Shown here in pieces: positions 1 to 7,944 of a DNA stretch of 64,000 nucleotides. A program made the translations under genes and the position numbers. The DNA lies in NCBI GenBank assembly GCA_024233135.1, contig JACKPZ010000007.1, forward strand, positions 124,001 to 188,000, read 5' to 3'. This stretch comes from Akkermansiaceae bacterium. Its GTDB lineage: Bacteria; Verrucomicrobiota; Verrucomicrobiia; Verrucomicrobiales; Akkermansiaceae. The notes beneath the pieces were generated by a model, which saw only the letters and a program-made list of their open reading frames with translations, did not search any database and was not told the DNA's origin. Position 1 is the stretch's first letter, and every line of letters begins with the position of its first letter.

Positions 1-1200
1 TACGTCGGCATGCGCGTCTATCAGACCGAGCAGACCAACGGGGTCGTCACCACCTACGACTACCGCGGCGAGGGCGACACCTCGCCGCCCGGCGACTCTT
101 CCTACGGTTCCTGCGTCCGCGTCACTTCCGTTTCCGGCACGACCACGTTGAGCGACGTCCTCCTCGAGCGCTCGCCCGACCAGCGGATCACGGTCAGCAA
201 CGGACGCTTCACCGACGAGGCGACGGGACCGGCGCGGATCCGGACCTACACCTACGACGGCCTCGGCCGCATCACCGGCTGCCTCACCGAGCGCGTGGAA
301 TCCCTCGGTGCCGCCCCCGTCACCGAAAGCGATGTCCATTACACCCTCGACGCCGCCGGCCGCCGCCTGACCGTCACCGGTGGTGCCCACCCCGGCAGCT
401 ACACGCAGGATTCCGCCCTCCCCACCGATCCCGTGCCCGGTCCGGGCGATCACCAGATGGGCCAATACACCACCTGGCCCGGCGGCAACCTCGAGTGGGA
501 CGATCGCGGCAACCTCACTGTCATCCACATTGCTTCGGAAACCCGCGACTTCGATTGCGACGGCGACGGCCGCCTTGTCGCGGTCAATGACGGTGGCGGC
601 ACCCCGGTTGTCAGCTACACCTACGACGCCCTCGGCCGGCTCGCCACGCGCGCCGACGCCAGCACCATCACCTCCTTCGTCTGGGACGGATCCCGCATGA
701 TCCAGGAACTCGACGACCCGAACGGCACCGGCGAGCTTTCCGCGGCCCTGACCTTTGTTTGCGGCGACGGCGGCATCCGCCGCTGCATCTCCACCCGCAA
801 CGGCACGCTCTATTATCCGTCCGGCGGCAATGAAGGCGATGCGGACGTCTATCCGATTCTTCCTGTCTGGCCCAGCAGGCTCGAAGAGAAAGAAATCGAT
901 TGGGACATCACCATGGGCAGGGTCCACTCCTTGACGGGTTCCTCCGGGGAGGTCGTCGAGCGCTACGATTTCGACGAGGCCGGCGAACTGCTCCTGCTCG
1001 ACGACGCGGGTGTTCCCAAGACCACCGCCATCGGCCCCGTCCGCTGGATGGCCCCCGAATCGCTGCGCGATGCCAGCACGGGCTTCCTCCACGGTCAGGG
1101 CGGTGTCTATGCGCCCCCGCTCGGCTGCAAAGTCACGGTCGAGAAGTTCCATGTCACCGAGACCTACGGCCAGACCGCGGCGTCATCCGCGGAACGCTGA
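1..1200 (+). CDS. RHS/YD-repeat protein, C-terminal part (5' end outside window)
   Basis: The frame is open from base 1, so the gene starts upstream; about 399 codons are visible. It carries YD-type repeats, seen as TYDGLGRITG, YTYDALGRLATRAD and RYDFDEAGEL, spaced as in RHS and wall-associated proteins. These repeats fold into a large secreted or surface beta-cage that can enclose a C-terminal toxin. The segment after the last repeat (GFLHGQGGVYAPPLG) resembles a worn RHS core, in which a TGFLYxGARYYDP-like motif is normal. The tail after it is only about 35 residues, too short for a usual toxin domain. No immunity-like gene follows; the next gene is convergent. Family call is good, function unknown. 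Confidence 0.75.
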   Translation, partial: YVGMRVYQTEQTNGVVTTYDYRGEGDTSPPGDSSYGSCVRVTSVSGTTTLSDVLLERSPDQRITVSNGRFTDEATGPARIRTYTYDGLGRITGCLTERVESLGAAPVTESDVHYTLDAAGRRLTVTGGAHPGSYTQDSALPTDPVPGPGDHQMGQYTTWPGGNLEWDDRGNLTVIHIASETRDFDCDGDGRLVAVNDGGGTPVVSYTYDALGRLATRADASTITSFVWDGSRMIQELDDPNGTGELSAALTFVCGDGGIRRCISTRNGTLYYPSGGNEGDADVYPILPVWPSRLEEKEIDWDITMGRVHSLTGSSGEVVERYDFDEAGELLLLDDAGVPKTTAIGPVRWMAPESLRDASTGFLHGQGGVYAPPLGCKVTVEKFHVTETYGQTAASSAER

Positions 1201-1219
1201 TCGGGCGCGCGTGGCCACG

Positions 1220-1248
1220 AAAAAGGGGATCGTCCGCGGACGATCCCC
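1220..1248 (-). terminator. Rho-independent terminator for the degenerate protease gene
   Basis: A perfect 24-base palindrome at 1225-1248 (GGGGATCGTCCG and its complement) is followed on the minus strand by five T residues at 1224-1220. It sits between the convergent RHS gene and the gene ending at 1276. The T run is on the minus-strand side, so it mainly ends the HtrA-like operon. Confidence 0.75.
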
Positions 1249-1275
1249 TGAAAGGCCTGTTTCGATGAGGATCGC

Positions 1276-2130
1276 TTATTCTTCCGCCGCTTCCTCCTCC
1301 TTCTCCGCGGCAGGTGCGGGCTGGGCGTCTTTCGCTTGTTCGGCGATCTTGGCGACGTCCGAGGCCGGGAGCACGACGGGCGAGAGCTGGATCTGGCCGT
1401 CGGTCGAGCCGCCCTTCGGGCTGCGGACGACGGAGATGCCGAGCAGTTTGCCATCGCCCAGGTAGACCGGGGTGCCCACCGAGCTGCCGCCGACGCGGTA
1501 GAAGGTGCGCGGGCGGGTGGTGATGGCGGAAATCTCGGAAGTCTGCACGCTGGCCTCGCGGTTGAGCGACTCGTCCATGCGGCCGAGGGCGATGCAGTCG
1601 TCGAGCAGCTCGCCCTTGCGCGAGTCCGCGAGGTCGATGGCGGGGAACTCGACACCCTTCGCCTCGTCGCTGTCCATGCGCACCTTGACGAAGGCGAGGC
1701 CGAGGTCCTCATCCTTGAGGACGAGATCGGCGGGCACCTCGGAGCCGTCGGCGGTGATGACCTTGATCTCCTTGATCTCGGAAGTGGCCTTCAGCTTGAT
1801 GGATCCCATCGGCGTGTTGACCGTTTTGCCGTCGACGACGGACGACTTGTCCATGCCGCCGAGCGCGGCGACGATGAGCCCGTCGGCGTTGATGACGGTG
1901 CCAAGGGTCTCGTTTTTCTCCTCCTTGTCCTGGCCGGCGAGGGCGGCTTTCAACTGGTCCGGCACGTCGCCGTCGGCGCCCATGCTGGTCTTGGCGAGGA
2001 CGGAGAGCCAGACGATGGAGTCCTTGTGGGCGTCCACGGTCTTGCGCGCGGTCTCGCGCAGTTCGGCGGGGGCGGCGGATGCGAGCAGCGTGCTGCCGGC
2101 GAGAAACGCGGGGATGAGATGGCGGATCAT
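1276..2130 (-). CDS. Secreted trypsin-fold protein without a catalytic triad
   Basis: This 284-residue protein has a signal peptide (about 1-19, MIRHLIPAFLAG...ASA) and a trypsin/HtrA-like beta fold. It aligns by eye with the HtrA gene just upstream: INADGLIVAALGG takes the place of the TNxHV His motif, EDLGLAFVKV keeps the Asp motif, and GGSSVGTPVYLGDG takes the place of GNSGGPL. The catalytic His and Ser are therefore missing and no PDZ domain follows. The C-terminus is low-complexity Ala/Glu. The gene starts 34 bases after the end of the active HtrA gene and is probably its operon partner. It may be an inactive regulator, adaptor or binding protein; that role is inference. Confidence 0.8.
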   Translation of the reverse strand: MIRHLIPAFLAGSTLLASAAPAELRETARKTVDAHKDSIVWLSVLAKTSMGADGDVPDQLKAALAGQDKEEKNETLGTVINADGLIVAALGGMDKSSVVDGKTVNTPMGSIKLKATSEIKEIKVITADGSEVPADLVLKDEDLGLAFVKVRMDSDEAKGVEFPAIDLADSRKGELLDDCIALGRMDESLNREASVQTSEISAITTRPRTFYRVGGSSVGTPVYLGDGKLLGISVVRSPKGGSTDGQIQLSPVVLPASDVAKIAEQAKDAQPAPAAEKEEEAAEE

Positions 2131-2164
2131 GATATGTGTTGGTGTGGGTTCTTCTCTCGGCGGC

Positions 2165-4204
2165 TCACCACTGCGGTTCGATTTCGAGGAAATGGGTGCG
2201 CGGGCCGCGGCGGATCTGGAAGACGACGCTGCGCGGCTTGGTCTCGCGGAAGGACTGGAGTTTTTGTTTCAGCGGCTCGATCTCCTCGGTCCGCTCGCCG
2301 TCGATGGTGAGGATGATGTCGTCCGCGGCGAGTCCACCGAGGGCGGCCCAGCCGCTCGGCTCGACCTTGAGCACCGAGACGCCGACGAGGTCCTCGCCGA
2401 AGCGCTCCTTCGCCTTCTCGCGCTGGCGGGTGGAAACCTGGCGGGCGGTGAACTCGAAGAGGTCGTCGTCGTATTCGCGCAGCTCGCTGTCGTCGATGGG
2501 CCGCGGGGCGAGGGCGACGGACCAGGTTTTCTCCTCGCCGTCGCGCATACCGCTCAGTTCGACGGTGGCATCGACGGGGTAGGCGAGGATGAGTTCGGGA
2601 AACACCTCGGAGTCCTCGGGGCGGCGGGCATTGATCACGCGGCCGTCGAGTTTCAGCAGGATGTCGCCTTCCTCAAGGCCGGCGTTCTTCGCGGGGGAAT
2701 CGGGCGACATTCCGGTGACGCGCACGCCCTTCTTGCCGGGGATGCCGTAGGCGGTGGCGAGATCGTCGGTGAGCACCTGGGTGGCGATCCCCATCCACGC
2801 TTTCTCCGCGAGCTTCGGCTTCACCGGGTCCTTGGCCGGACCCACCTTGACGACGGTGGCGTATTCGAGCCCGTCGCGTTCGAATTCGACGAGCATCGGC
2901 TCCGGCTCGTCGATGTCCTTGACGAAGGCTGCGGTGATGGCATCCAGATCGGCGCGGCTGTGGACGGACTTGCCGTCGGCGCTGACGATGACGTCGCCGC
3001 CGCGGAGCGGTGGTTTCGACGCGGAGCTGGGACCGCCGGTGCGCACGGTGTCGACGATGACGCCATCCTCGTTTTCCCGGTACATCTCGAGCGCGGACAT
3101 CCGGGTGAAATCGCGGGTGGTGATGCCCCACTCGCGCAGCTCGGACTCCTTGGCCTGGGTCGCGTCGCGGTTCACGGTGGTGAGTTTCCAGGTCATCGGC
3201 TTGCCGTCGCGCTGGCCTTCGAGGGTCACCTCGGTGTCCGGCGCGGTGCCGAGCACCAACGCGTTGAAGACCGGCAGATCCTCCGCCGCGTGGCAATCGG
3301 GCACGGTGTGGCCCTCATAGCGGGTGATGAAATCTCCGGGCTGGATGCCGGCCTTGGCCGCCGGGCTGTCCTTCCAGACGGTGGAAACGAGCGCGCCCTT
3401 TTTGCCCGCCATGCTGCGCAAAAGCGGCTGGATCTCGACGCCGATCCAACCGCGGGTCACGTGGCCCTTGGCGATGAGCTCTTCAGCGACTTTCTTCGCA
3501 AGGTTCGACGGGATTGCTCCGCCGAGGCTGGCGATGCCGACTTCATTGACGCCGACGATCTCGCCGGCCGGATTCACCAGCGGGCCTCCGCTGTTTCCCG
3601 GATAGATGATCGCGTCGTGGCCGATCCAGCGCACCAGTTCGCCCACCTTCTCGCCGTCCAGCGTGAGGCCGATCTGGTGGCGGGGGACGATCATCTCGGT
3701 GTTGGCGATGATGCCGCGGGTGACCGATTGCGAGAGCCCGCCCGGGCTGCCCATGGCGAAGACGACGTCACCGGTCTTGAGTTTGTCCGAGTCGCCGAAG
3801 CTCGCGACGGCCAGCGGCTGGTCTTTGAAACGACGGGTTTCGAGATCGAGTTTGAGCACCGCGAGGTCGGCGAGCGCGTCGGTGCCGACGAGCGTGGCGT
3901 CCACCTCGTCGTGGTTCGAGAGCGTGCAGACGAAACGCGTGCCGCGCCCCGCGACATGGTGGTTGGTGAGCACCAGGCCGTCCTCGGAAATGATCGTGCC
4001 GCTGCCGCTGCCCTGCATTTTCTTCATCCGCCCGCCGGAGCCCTCCTCCATCACCACGTAGATGCGCACCAGCGCGGGATAGACCTTGGTGATCGCATCG
4101 GAAACCTCCGGTGAACCGGGGCCGGCTTCGAGCGCCGGGCAGGTCTGAGGCAGCAGGGCGGATGCGGAGAGGAGGAATGCGATGAGGTGGAGGCGGCGTT
4201 TCAT
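2165..4204 (-). CDS. HtrA/Deg-type serine protease with four PDZ domains
   Basis: A 679-residue exported protease. After a signal peptide (about 1-25) comes a trypsin-like domain with an intact triad: His83 in TNHHV, Asp113 in LADLAVLK and Ser205 in PGNSGGPL. HtrA proteins degrade or refold damaged envelope proteins. Four PDZ-like blocks follow, near residues 250-330 (GWIGVEIQPL), 390-450 (GVIVDTVRTG), 480-560 (WMGIATQVL) and 600-670 (LVGVSVLKVEPSG). Most HtrA proteins have one or two. The reading frame stays open upstream, but the ATG at 4204 gives a clean signal peptide and clears rsmI, so it was chosen. It is followed after 34 bases by the catalytically dead homologue. Confidence 0.88.
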   Translation of the reverse strand: MKRRLHLIAFLLSASALLPQTCPALEAGPGSPEVSDAITKVYPALVRIYVVMEEGSGGRMKKMQGSGSGTIISEDGLVLTNHHVAGRGTRFVCTLSNHDEVDATLVGTDALADLAVLKLDLETRRFKDQPLAVASFGDSDKLKTGDVVFAMGSPGGLSQSVTRGIIANTEMIVPRHQIGLTLDGEKVGELVRWIGHDAIIYPGNSGGPLVNPAGEIVGVNEVGIASLGGAIPSNLAKKVAEELIAKGHVTRGWIGVEIQPLLRSMAGKKGALVSTVWKDSPAAKAGIQPGDFITRYEGHTVPDCHAAEDLPVFNALVLGTAPDTEVTLEGQRDGKPMTWKLTTVNRDATQAKESELREWGITTRDFTRMSALEMYRENEDGVIVDTVRTGGPSSASKPPLRGGDVIVSADGKSVHSRADLDAITAAFVKDIDEPEPMLVEFERDGLEYATVVKVGPAKDPVKPKLAEKAWMGIATQVLTDDLATAYGIPGKKGVRVTGMSPDSPAKNAGLEEGDILLKLDGRVINARRPEDSEVFPELILAYPVDATVELSGMRDGEEKTWSVALAPRPIDDSELREYDDDLFEFTARQVSTRQREKAKERFGEDLVGVSVLKVEPSGWAALGGLAADDIILTIDGERTEEIEPLKQKLQSFRETKPRSVVFQIRRGPRTHFLEIEPQW

Positions 4205-4272
4205 AAAACTCGTTGTGCGTCGGCCACTTAGCGTCTGGCCCCGCGCCGCTTGTTCAAGAAAAACCCAAGCGG

Positions 4273-4953
4273 TCATGCGGGATGCACCAACAGCACGATC
4301 TCGCCCTTCGGCGGGTGGGTTTGGAAATGGGCGAGCACCTCCGCCGCCGTGCCGCGGTGATACGTTTCGAACTTCTTCGTCAGCTCGCGGGCGACGCAGG
4401 TGCGCGCCGCGGGGTCGATCCCGTGGAGGATCTCCAGCGTGGAAACCAAACGGTGCGGGGACTCGAAGAAAATGCCGGTTTCCCCGGAGTCTAGCGCGGC
4501 CTGCAGCGCGTTGCGGCGCTTGCCGGACTTCACCGAGAGGAAGCCGCCGAAGCGGAAGGCATGACAGGGGAACCCGGAACCGATGAGTGCCGTGATCACC
4601 GCCGAGGGGCCGGGCAGCACCTCGAACGGGACTCCAACCTCGAGGCAGGTCTGCACCACCCGGTATCCCGGGTCCGAAACACCGGGCATCCCCGCATCGC
4701 TGATGAGCGCGATGGTTTCCCCCGCGGCGGCCGCGGCGACGAGGTCGGGCGCGCGTTTCGCCTCGTTGTGTTCGTGAAGGGCGACGAGCGGTTTGCCGCT
4801 GATGCCGTGGTGCGCCAGCAGGGGTGCCGAGTGCCGCGTGTCCTCGCAGGCGATGCGGTCCGCGCCCTTCAACACCTCCAGCGCCCGCAACGTGATGTCG
4901 CCGAGATTGCCGATGGGCGTCGGGACGAGAACGATACGGCCGGTGGACTCCAT
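4273..4953 (-). CDS. rsmI: 16S rRNA (cytidine-1402-2'-O)-methyltransferase RsmI
   Basis: A SAM-dependent tetrapyrrole-methylase-fold enzyme that methylates C1402 in the ribosomal P site. Diagnostic stretches are VPTPIGNLGDITLRALE at the N-terminus, CEDTRHSAPLLAHHGI, ALISDAGMPGVSDPGY, LPGPSAVITAL and FFESPHRL. The start at MESTGR (4953) is preferred over an upstream in-frame ATG because the family begins just before this motif. At 226 residues it ends right after the catalytic fold and lacks the small C-terminal helical domain found in many homologues. It lies 68 bases upstream of the HtrA gene in the same direction. Confidence 0.93.
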   Translation of the reverse strand: MESTGRIVLVPTPIGNLGDITLRALEVLKGADRIACEDTRHSAPLLAHHGISGKPLVALHEHNEAKRAPDLVAAAAAGETIALISDAGMPGVSDPGYRVVQTCLEVGVPFEVLPGPSAVITALIGSGFPCHAFRFGGFLSVKSGKRRNALQAALDSGETGIFFESPHRLVSTLEILHGIDPAARTCVARELTKKFETYHRGTAAEVLAHFQTHPPKGEIVLLVHPA

Positions 4954-5003
4954 GGCGCGAGTCTCGCGGTCCGGGCGGCCGCCGGGAAGGGAAAATCCAG
5001 AGA

Positions 5004-6179
5004 TCACTCAACGCCGAGCTTGCGGCGGACACCCGCAGGAGCGTCGGGTAGGTAACGGGTGCGTTGCTCCTCCGTCATCCGCTCGAACAAACGGGAGCGG
5101 AGTTGGTCGTATTGGCCGCCGCCGTAGTAGTTCGAGATATCGAGCAGCTTCTTGAGAACTTCCTCCTCGGTGACGTGTGAAGGTGCTTCGGCGAAAAACG
5201 ATTCGATTGCCACCGAGTCCAGGCTGTCCGAGAGCGCTCTGAAGGCATTCCGCCAGGAATTTTCGGTGATCTCGCCGCCCATCGTGGCCTCCGCGGCGAA
5301 ACGCCCGTACTCGGCGGGTTCCGCCACTTCGGCGTAGGCTTCGAAGAAACCCGAGAGTCCGTTAATGAACGGAATCGTTTCCCGGAAACTCCCGTCGTCG
5401 ACCGAGAGCGACCATTCGTAGGCCGCCTGGGGATCCCGTCTCACCCAGTCCCGGATGAAGTTGTTGGGCATGAAGGTTAAATGCTCGCCCTCGCCCATGC
5501 GGGACCGCAGGGCGGAAAGCCCGGCTGCCATGGCAGCGAAGTCGAAGTCCTTCGGGAATTCGATCGAGTTGGCGGAGACCCCACCGTCTTCCTTGTCGGT
5601 CGTGGTGAGTTCCAAGGCGCGGAGCATCGCATCCGCCCCTTGTTTCGCCATGTGGGCGAAACACTCGGTGGTCAAGGGAGCCGCGGCACCCGTTTCTTGG
5701 TGGTATCGATCGGCCAGTTCCATGGCCCGTGCCGGATCCTCGCTCGAGATACCTTCGAGCACCACCTCGATGTAGAAGTTCCGGTTGCCTTCGTGTCTGG
5801 TGGCCAGAATCCAGGCCAGCGTGTCTTCGGGAGACTCGTCGTAATAGCGGCGCACCATTTGTTCGAGTTTTGAACGCTCCTTCCAGCCGAGGCCGTTGAT
5901 TCCGCCGCGGGCAGCGAGGATCTCGACCAACGCCGGAATATCGGCAGTCGACAGGTTCTCGATCTCCGTCTCCAGCCGTATCGGATCCTCCGCCAAGGCG
6001 CGGAGGCGGGTGTTCCGGGAATCGGCGGCGTAAGGGGTCGACCGCGTGTGGGCGGTGGTGCGTGATGGTCCGGTCTGCGTCACGGGGGGCGGGATCTTGC
6101 TGCCCTCCCGCCACGAGCCGGCCAGCCAGCCGGCGGCGAAGAGACAGGAACCGCAGAGGAACAGCAGCACGGGTTTCAT
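5004..6179 (-). CDS. Membrane-anchored or secreted helical protein, unknown function
   Basis: I do not recognise this 391-residue protein. It begins with a hydrophobic segment (about 1-22, MKPVLLFLCGSCLFAAGWLAG) that is a signal peptide or membrane anchor, followed by a polar linker. The rest is rich in short amphipathic helices with repeated patterns (SPEDTLAWILATRHEG, DPARAMELADRYHQ, RDPQAAYEWSLSVDDG), which suggests a helical-repeat solenoid. Proteins of this style are common as multi-copy families in Verrucomicrobiota. The start at 6179 was chosen because longer in-frame starts add an arginine-rich stretch before the signal. It ends 50 bases before the rsmI start and runs in the same direction. 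Confidence 0.6.
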   Translation of the reverse strand: MKPVLLFLCGSCLFAAGWLAGSWREGSKIPPPVTQTGPSRTTAHTRSTPYAADSRNTRLRALAEDPIRLETEIENLSTADIPALVEILAARGGINGLGWKERSKLEQMVRRYYDESPEDTLAWILATRHEGNRNFYIEVVLEGISSEDPARAMELADRYHQETGAAAPLTTECFAHMAKQGADAMLRALELTTTDKEDGGVSANSIEFPKDFDFAAMAAGLSALRSRMGEGEHLTFMPNNFIRDWVRRDPQAAYEWSLSVDDGSFRETIPFINGLSGFFEAYAEVAEPAEYGRFAAEATMGGEITENSWRNAFRALSDSLDSVAIESFFAEAPSHVTEEEVLKKLLDISNYYGGGQYDQLRSRLFERMTEEQRTRYLPDAPAGVRRKLGVE

Positions 6180-6310
6180 CTCCGCACATCCAAGCGCAGC
6201 GCATCCGGGGCCGGAAGCCGAAATGGGGCGGAATCTCCGGCGTGGTGGTTTACACGCTGATGAGCGGAATCGGGCTTCCCTAGCGATCTTTGTCGTGGCG
6301 GACGGCGGGA

Positions 6311-6339
6311 TTGCAACCACAGGCGCGGCAGGCTAGCTT
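6311..6339 (+). promoter_or_regulatory. Candidate promoter placed for a leaderless transcript
   Basis: TTGCAA (6311-6316), a 17-base spacer and TAGCTT (6334-6339) resemble -35 and -10 boxes. The GTG start at 6346 lies only six bases after the -10 box, so transcription would begin at or next to the start codon. Confidence 0.45.
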
Positions 6340-6345
6340 GATCGC

Positions 6346-6573
6346 GTGAGCGATTCCTCCGCCAGCCATGCCGCCGATGACACCGCCGCGCCGCCGGAAC
6401 TGGTGGCGCGGGCGGAGGAGCTTGTGCGGAAGCATCCGGAGTGCTTCTGGTTCTGGCATCCCGATGCCCATGTGAAAACATGGTCGGATGTCCACGAGGT
6501 CGTCCGGAACCTGCGTCGCTATGGAAGAAAGCCGGCTTGGGTCTCCGCGCAACAACTCCAGCAATGCCTCTAA
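6346..6573 (+). CDS. Small protein coupled to a nucleotidyltransferase
   Basis: A 75-residue protein with a GTG start, rich in Trp and His around WFWHPDAHVKTWSDVHEVVRNLRRYG. It is not a family I can name. It overlaps the next gene by 10 bases (6564-6573), which indicates translational coupling. That layout, a small first gene and a nucleotidyltransferase second gene, resembles bicistronic AbiE-type or MNT-type toxin-antitoxin modules, but neither a winged helix nor a HEPN motif is evident. A promoter-like pair of hexamers sits directly upstream. Function is open. Confidence 0.6.
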   Translation: MSDSSASHAADDTAAPPELVARAEELVRKHPECFWFWHPDAHVKTWSDVHEVVRNLRRYGRKPAWVSAQQLQQCL

Positions 6574-7379
6574 CGGAATTCCAGCGCCGGGTCCTGGAGA
6601 TCATCCGGGCGAACCGTTCGGAAGCGAGCCACTTCGCGGGCGGGGTGGTTCTCAATGGCGGGGAGGATGGGGCGAGATTCTCCAATGATTTTGATCTCTT
6701 CCACGACGCGGTGGAGGATCTGGCCCGTCACAGTGAATCCGACGTGCAGTCTCTTGCCGCCGCTGGCTACGAGATCGAAAAGATCAACGACTATGGCAAT
6801 TGGGACGAGGCCCGTTCGTTCCGCAAGGCGATCGTCCGCAAGGATGGAGGCGAATTGGCCATCGATTGGGCGCAGGATGCCGCTTGGAGGTTTTTTCCGG
6901 TCGTGGAGGACCCTCTTTTGGGATGGCGCCTTCATCTGTTCGACATGGCCACGAACAAGGCGCTCGCGTTGTCCGCCCGTACGGAAACCCGCGACTATGT
7001 GGATATCGTCGAACTCGGAGAACGATATGGGCTTGAGTCGATCATCTGGGCCGCATGTGGGAAGGACGAAGGGTTCACTCCTCTGTATCTCCTTGATTTC
7101 ATGCGCCGCTTCGCCCGGATCTCACCGGGCACTCTCGATGTGATAAAAGCCCGGGACCTGGACCCCATCGACCTCAAGCGCCGCTGGACGGAGATGCACG
7201 TGCGGGCCGAGGAGGAGATCACGCGGGTGGCGGACACGATGCCGGACCTGCCGATCGGCATCGCGTTCATCGGCAAGGATGGCGAACCGGGATGGATCGG
7301 CGACGACTCATCGCTGATCCCCCACGCGCCCACGTATAAGGGTTGCTGGCCCGTGATCCACGGCATCCACGTGCCGTAG
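6564..7379 (+). CDS. AbiEii/AbiGii-like nucleotidyltransferase
   Basis: A 271-residue protein of the AbiEii/AbiGii nucleotidyltransferase type. The core motif reads FAGGVVLNGG...RFSNDFDLFHD, with the two metal-binding acids at Asp42 and Asp44. A helical second half follows (FDMATNKALALSAR, then RDYVDIVELGERYG), as in the family. Relatives transfer nucleotides to RNA or protein and act as toxins of type IV toxin-antitoxin or abortive infection pairs. The start at 6564 was chosen because the N-terminus MPLTEFQRRVLEI matches the usual length and overlaps the upstream gene. The extreme C-terminus (from GIAFIGKDGEPGW) looks additional. Whether it is a toxin is inference. Confidence 0.72.
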   Translation: MPLTEFQRRVLEIIRANRSEASHFAGGVVLNGGEDGARFSNDFDLFHDAVEDLARHSESDVQSLAAAGYEIEKINDYGNWDEARSFRKAIVRKDGGELAIDWAQDAAWRFFPVVEDPLLGWRLHLFDMATNKALALSARTETRDYVDIVELGERYGLESIIWAACGKDEGFTPLYLLDFMRRFARISPGTLDVIKARDLDPIDLKRRWTEMHVRAEEEITRVADTMPDLPIGIAFIGKDGEPGWIGDDSSLIPHAPTYKGCWPVIHGIHVP

Positions 7380-7390
7380 GGCGTGGAAAC

Positions 7391-7837
7391 TCAGTGCCGC
7401 TCGTCGAAAACCTGCGAGATCCCGCGGCGGGTGAGGCCGTGGAGCATCATGATGGCGACGGTGCTGCCGTGCGGGAAGTTGAAGAGGTTGAGCACGGAGG
7501 CGATGACGATGAATCTGCGGCCGGTGTGTTTCAGGCAGCAGATGGCGGACGCGATCAGCGCGAGCCCCATCAGCCAGCCGAAGGCGAGTTGCACCACCAT
7601 GTAGCCGGCGAGCAGGGTCTCGAGGACGCCGGGCGAACTGCCGTCGTATCCGGCGGTCGTGGCGGTGAGGTTGAGCAGGTTCAGGTCACCGGCGCTCACG
7701 GCGCGGGCGATGGCGAAGACCGAGAACAGCAGGCTGAGCACTCCTGCGAGGATCTGCAGGTAGGCCATGAAATAGAGGTATCCTTCGCCTCGGCGGAGAT
7801 GGATGTCGGCGGCTTGTGCGTGTGCGTATGCTTTCAT
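7391..7837 (-). CDS. Small four-helix membrane protein
   Basis: A 148-residue inner-membrane protein with about four hydrophobic segments (near residues 22-46, 70-95, 97-115 and 118-140). A short polar N-terminus (MKAYAHAQAADIHLRRGEGY) precedes them. No named family is recognised. A good ribosome-binding site (AAGGAG, about six bases before the ATG) supports the start at 7837. The gene diverges from the glycoside hydrolase at 7945, so the two share the 107-base region between them. Function unknown. Confidence 0.65.
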   Translation of the reverse strand: MKAYAHAQAADIHLRRGEGYLYFMAYLQILAGVLSLLFSVFAIARAVSAGDLNLLNLTATTAGYDGSSPGVLETLLAGYMVVQLAFGWLMGLALIASAICCLKHTGRRFIVIASVLNLFNFPHGSTVAIMMLHGLTRRGISQVFDERH

Positions 7838-7944
7838 GAGGTTCTCCTTTCGAAAAGGGAACGATGCACCATGACCGCGAGTGGCGCAAACGATCGATTC
7901 CGCGGAATCCGAAAGAGGCTCACCCGTACGGGCGTTTCCGCAAC

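Noticed and set aside
1505..4114. Very long open frame on the plus strand opposite the HtrA gene
   Set aside because: It has no start, signal or motif and mirrors the minus-strand gene; long antisense frames are expected in GC-rich DNA.
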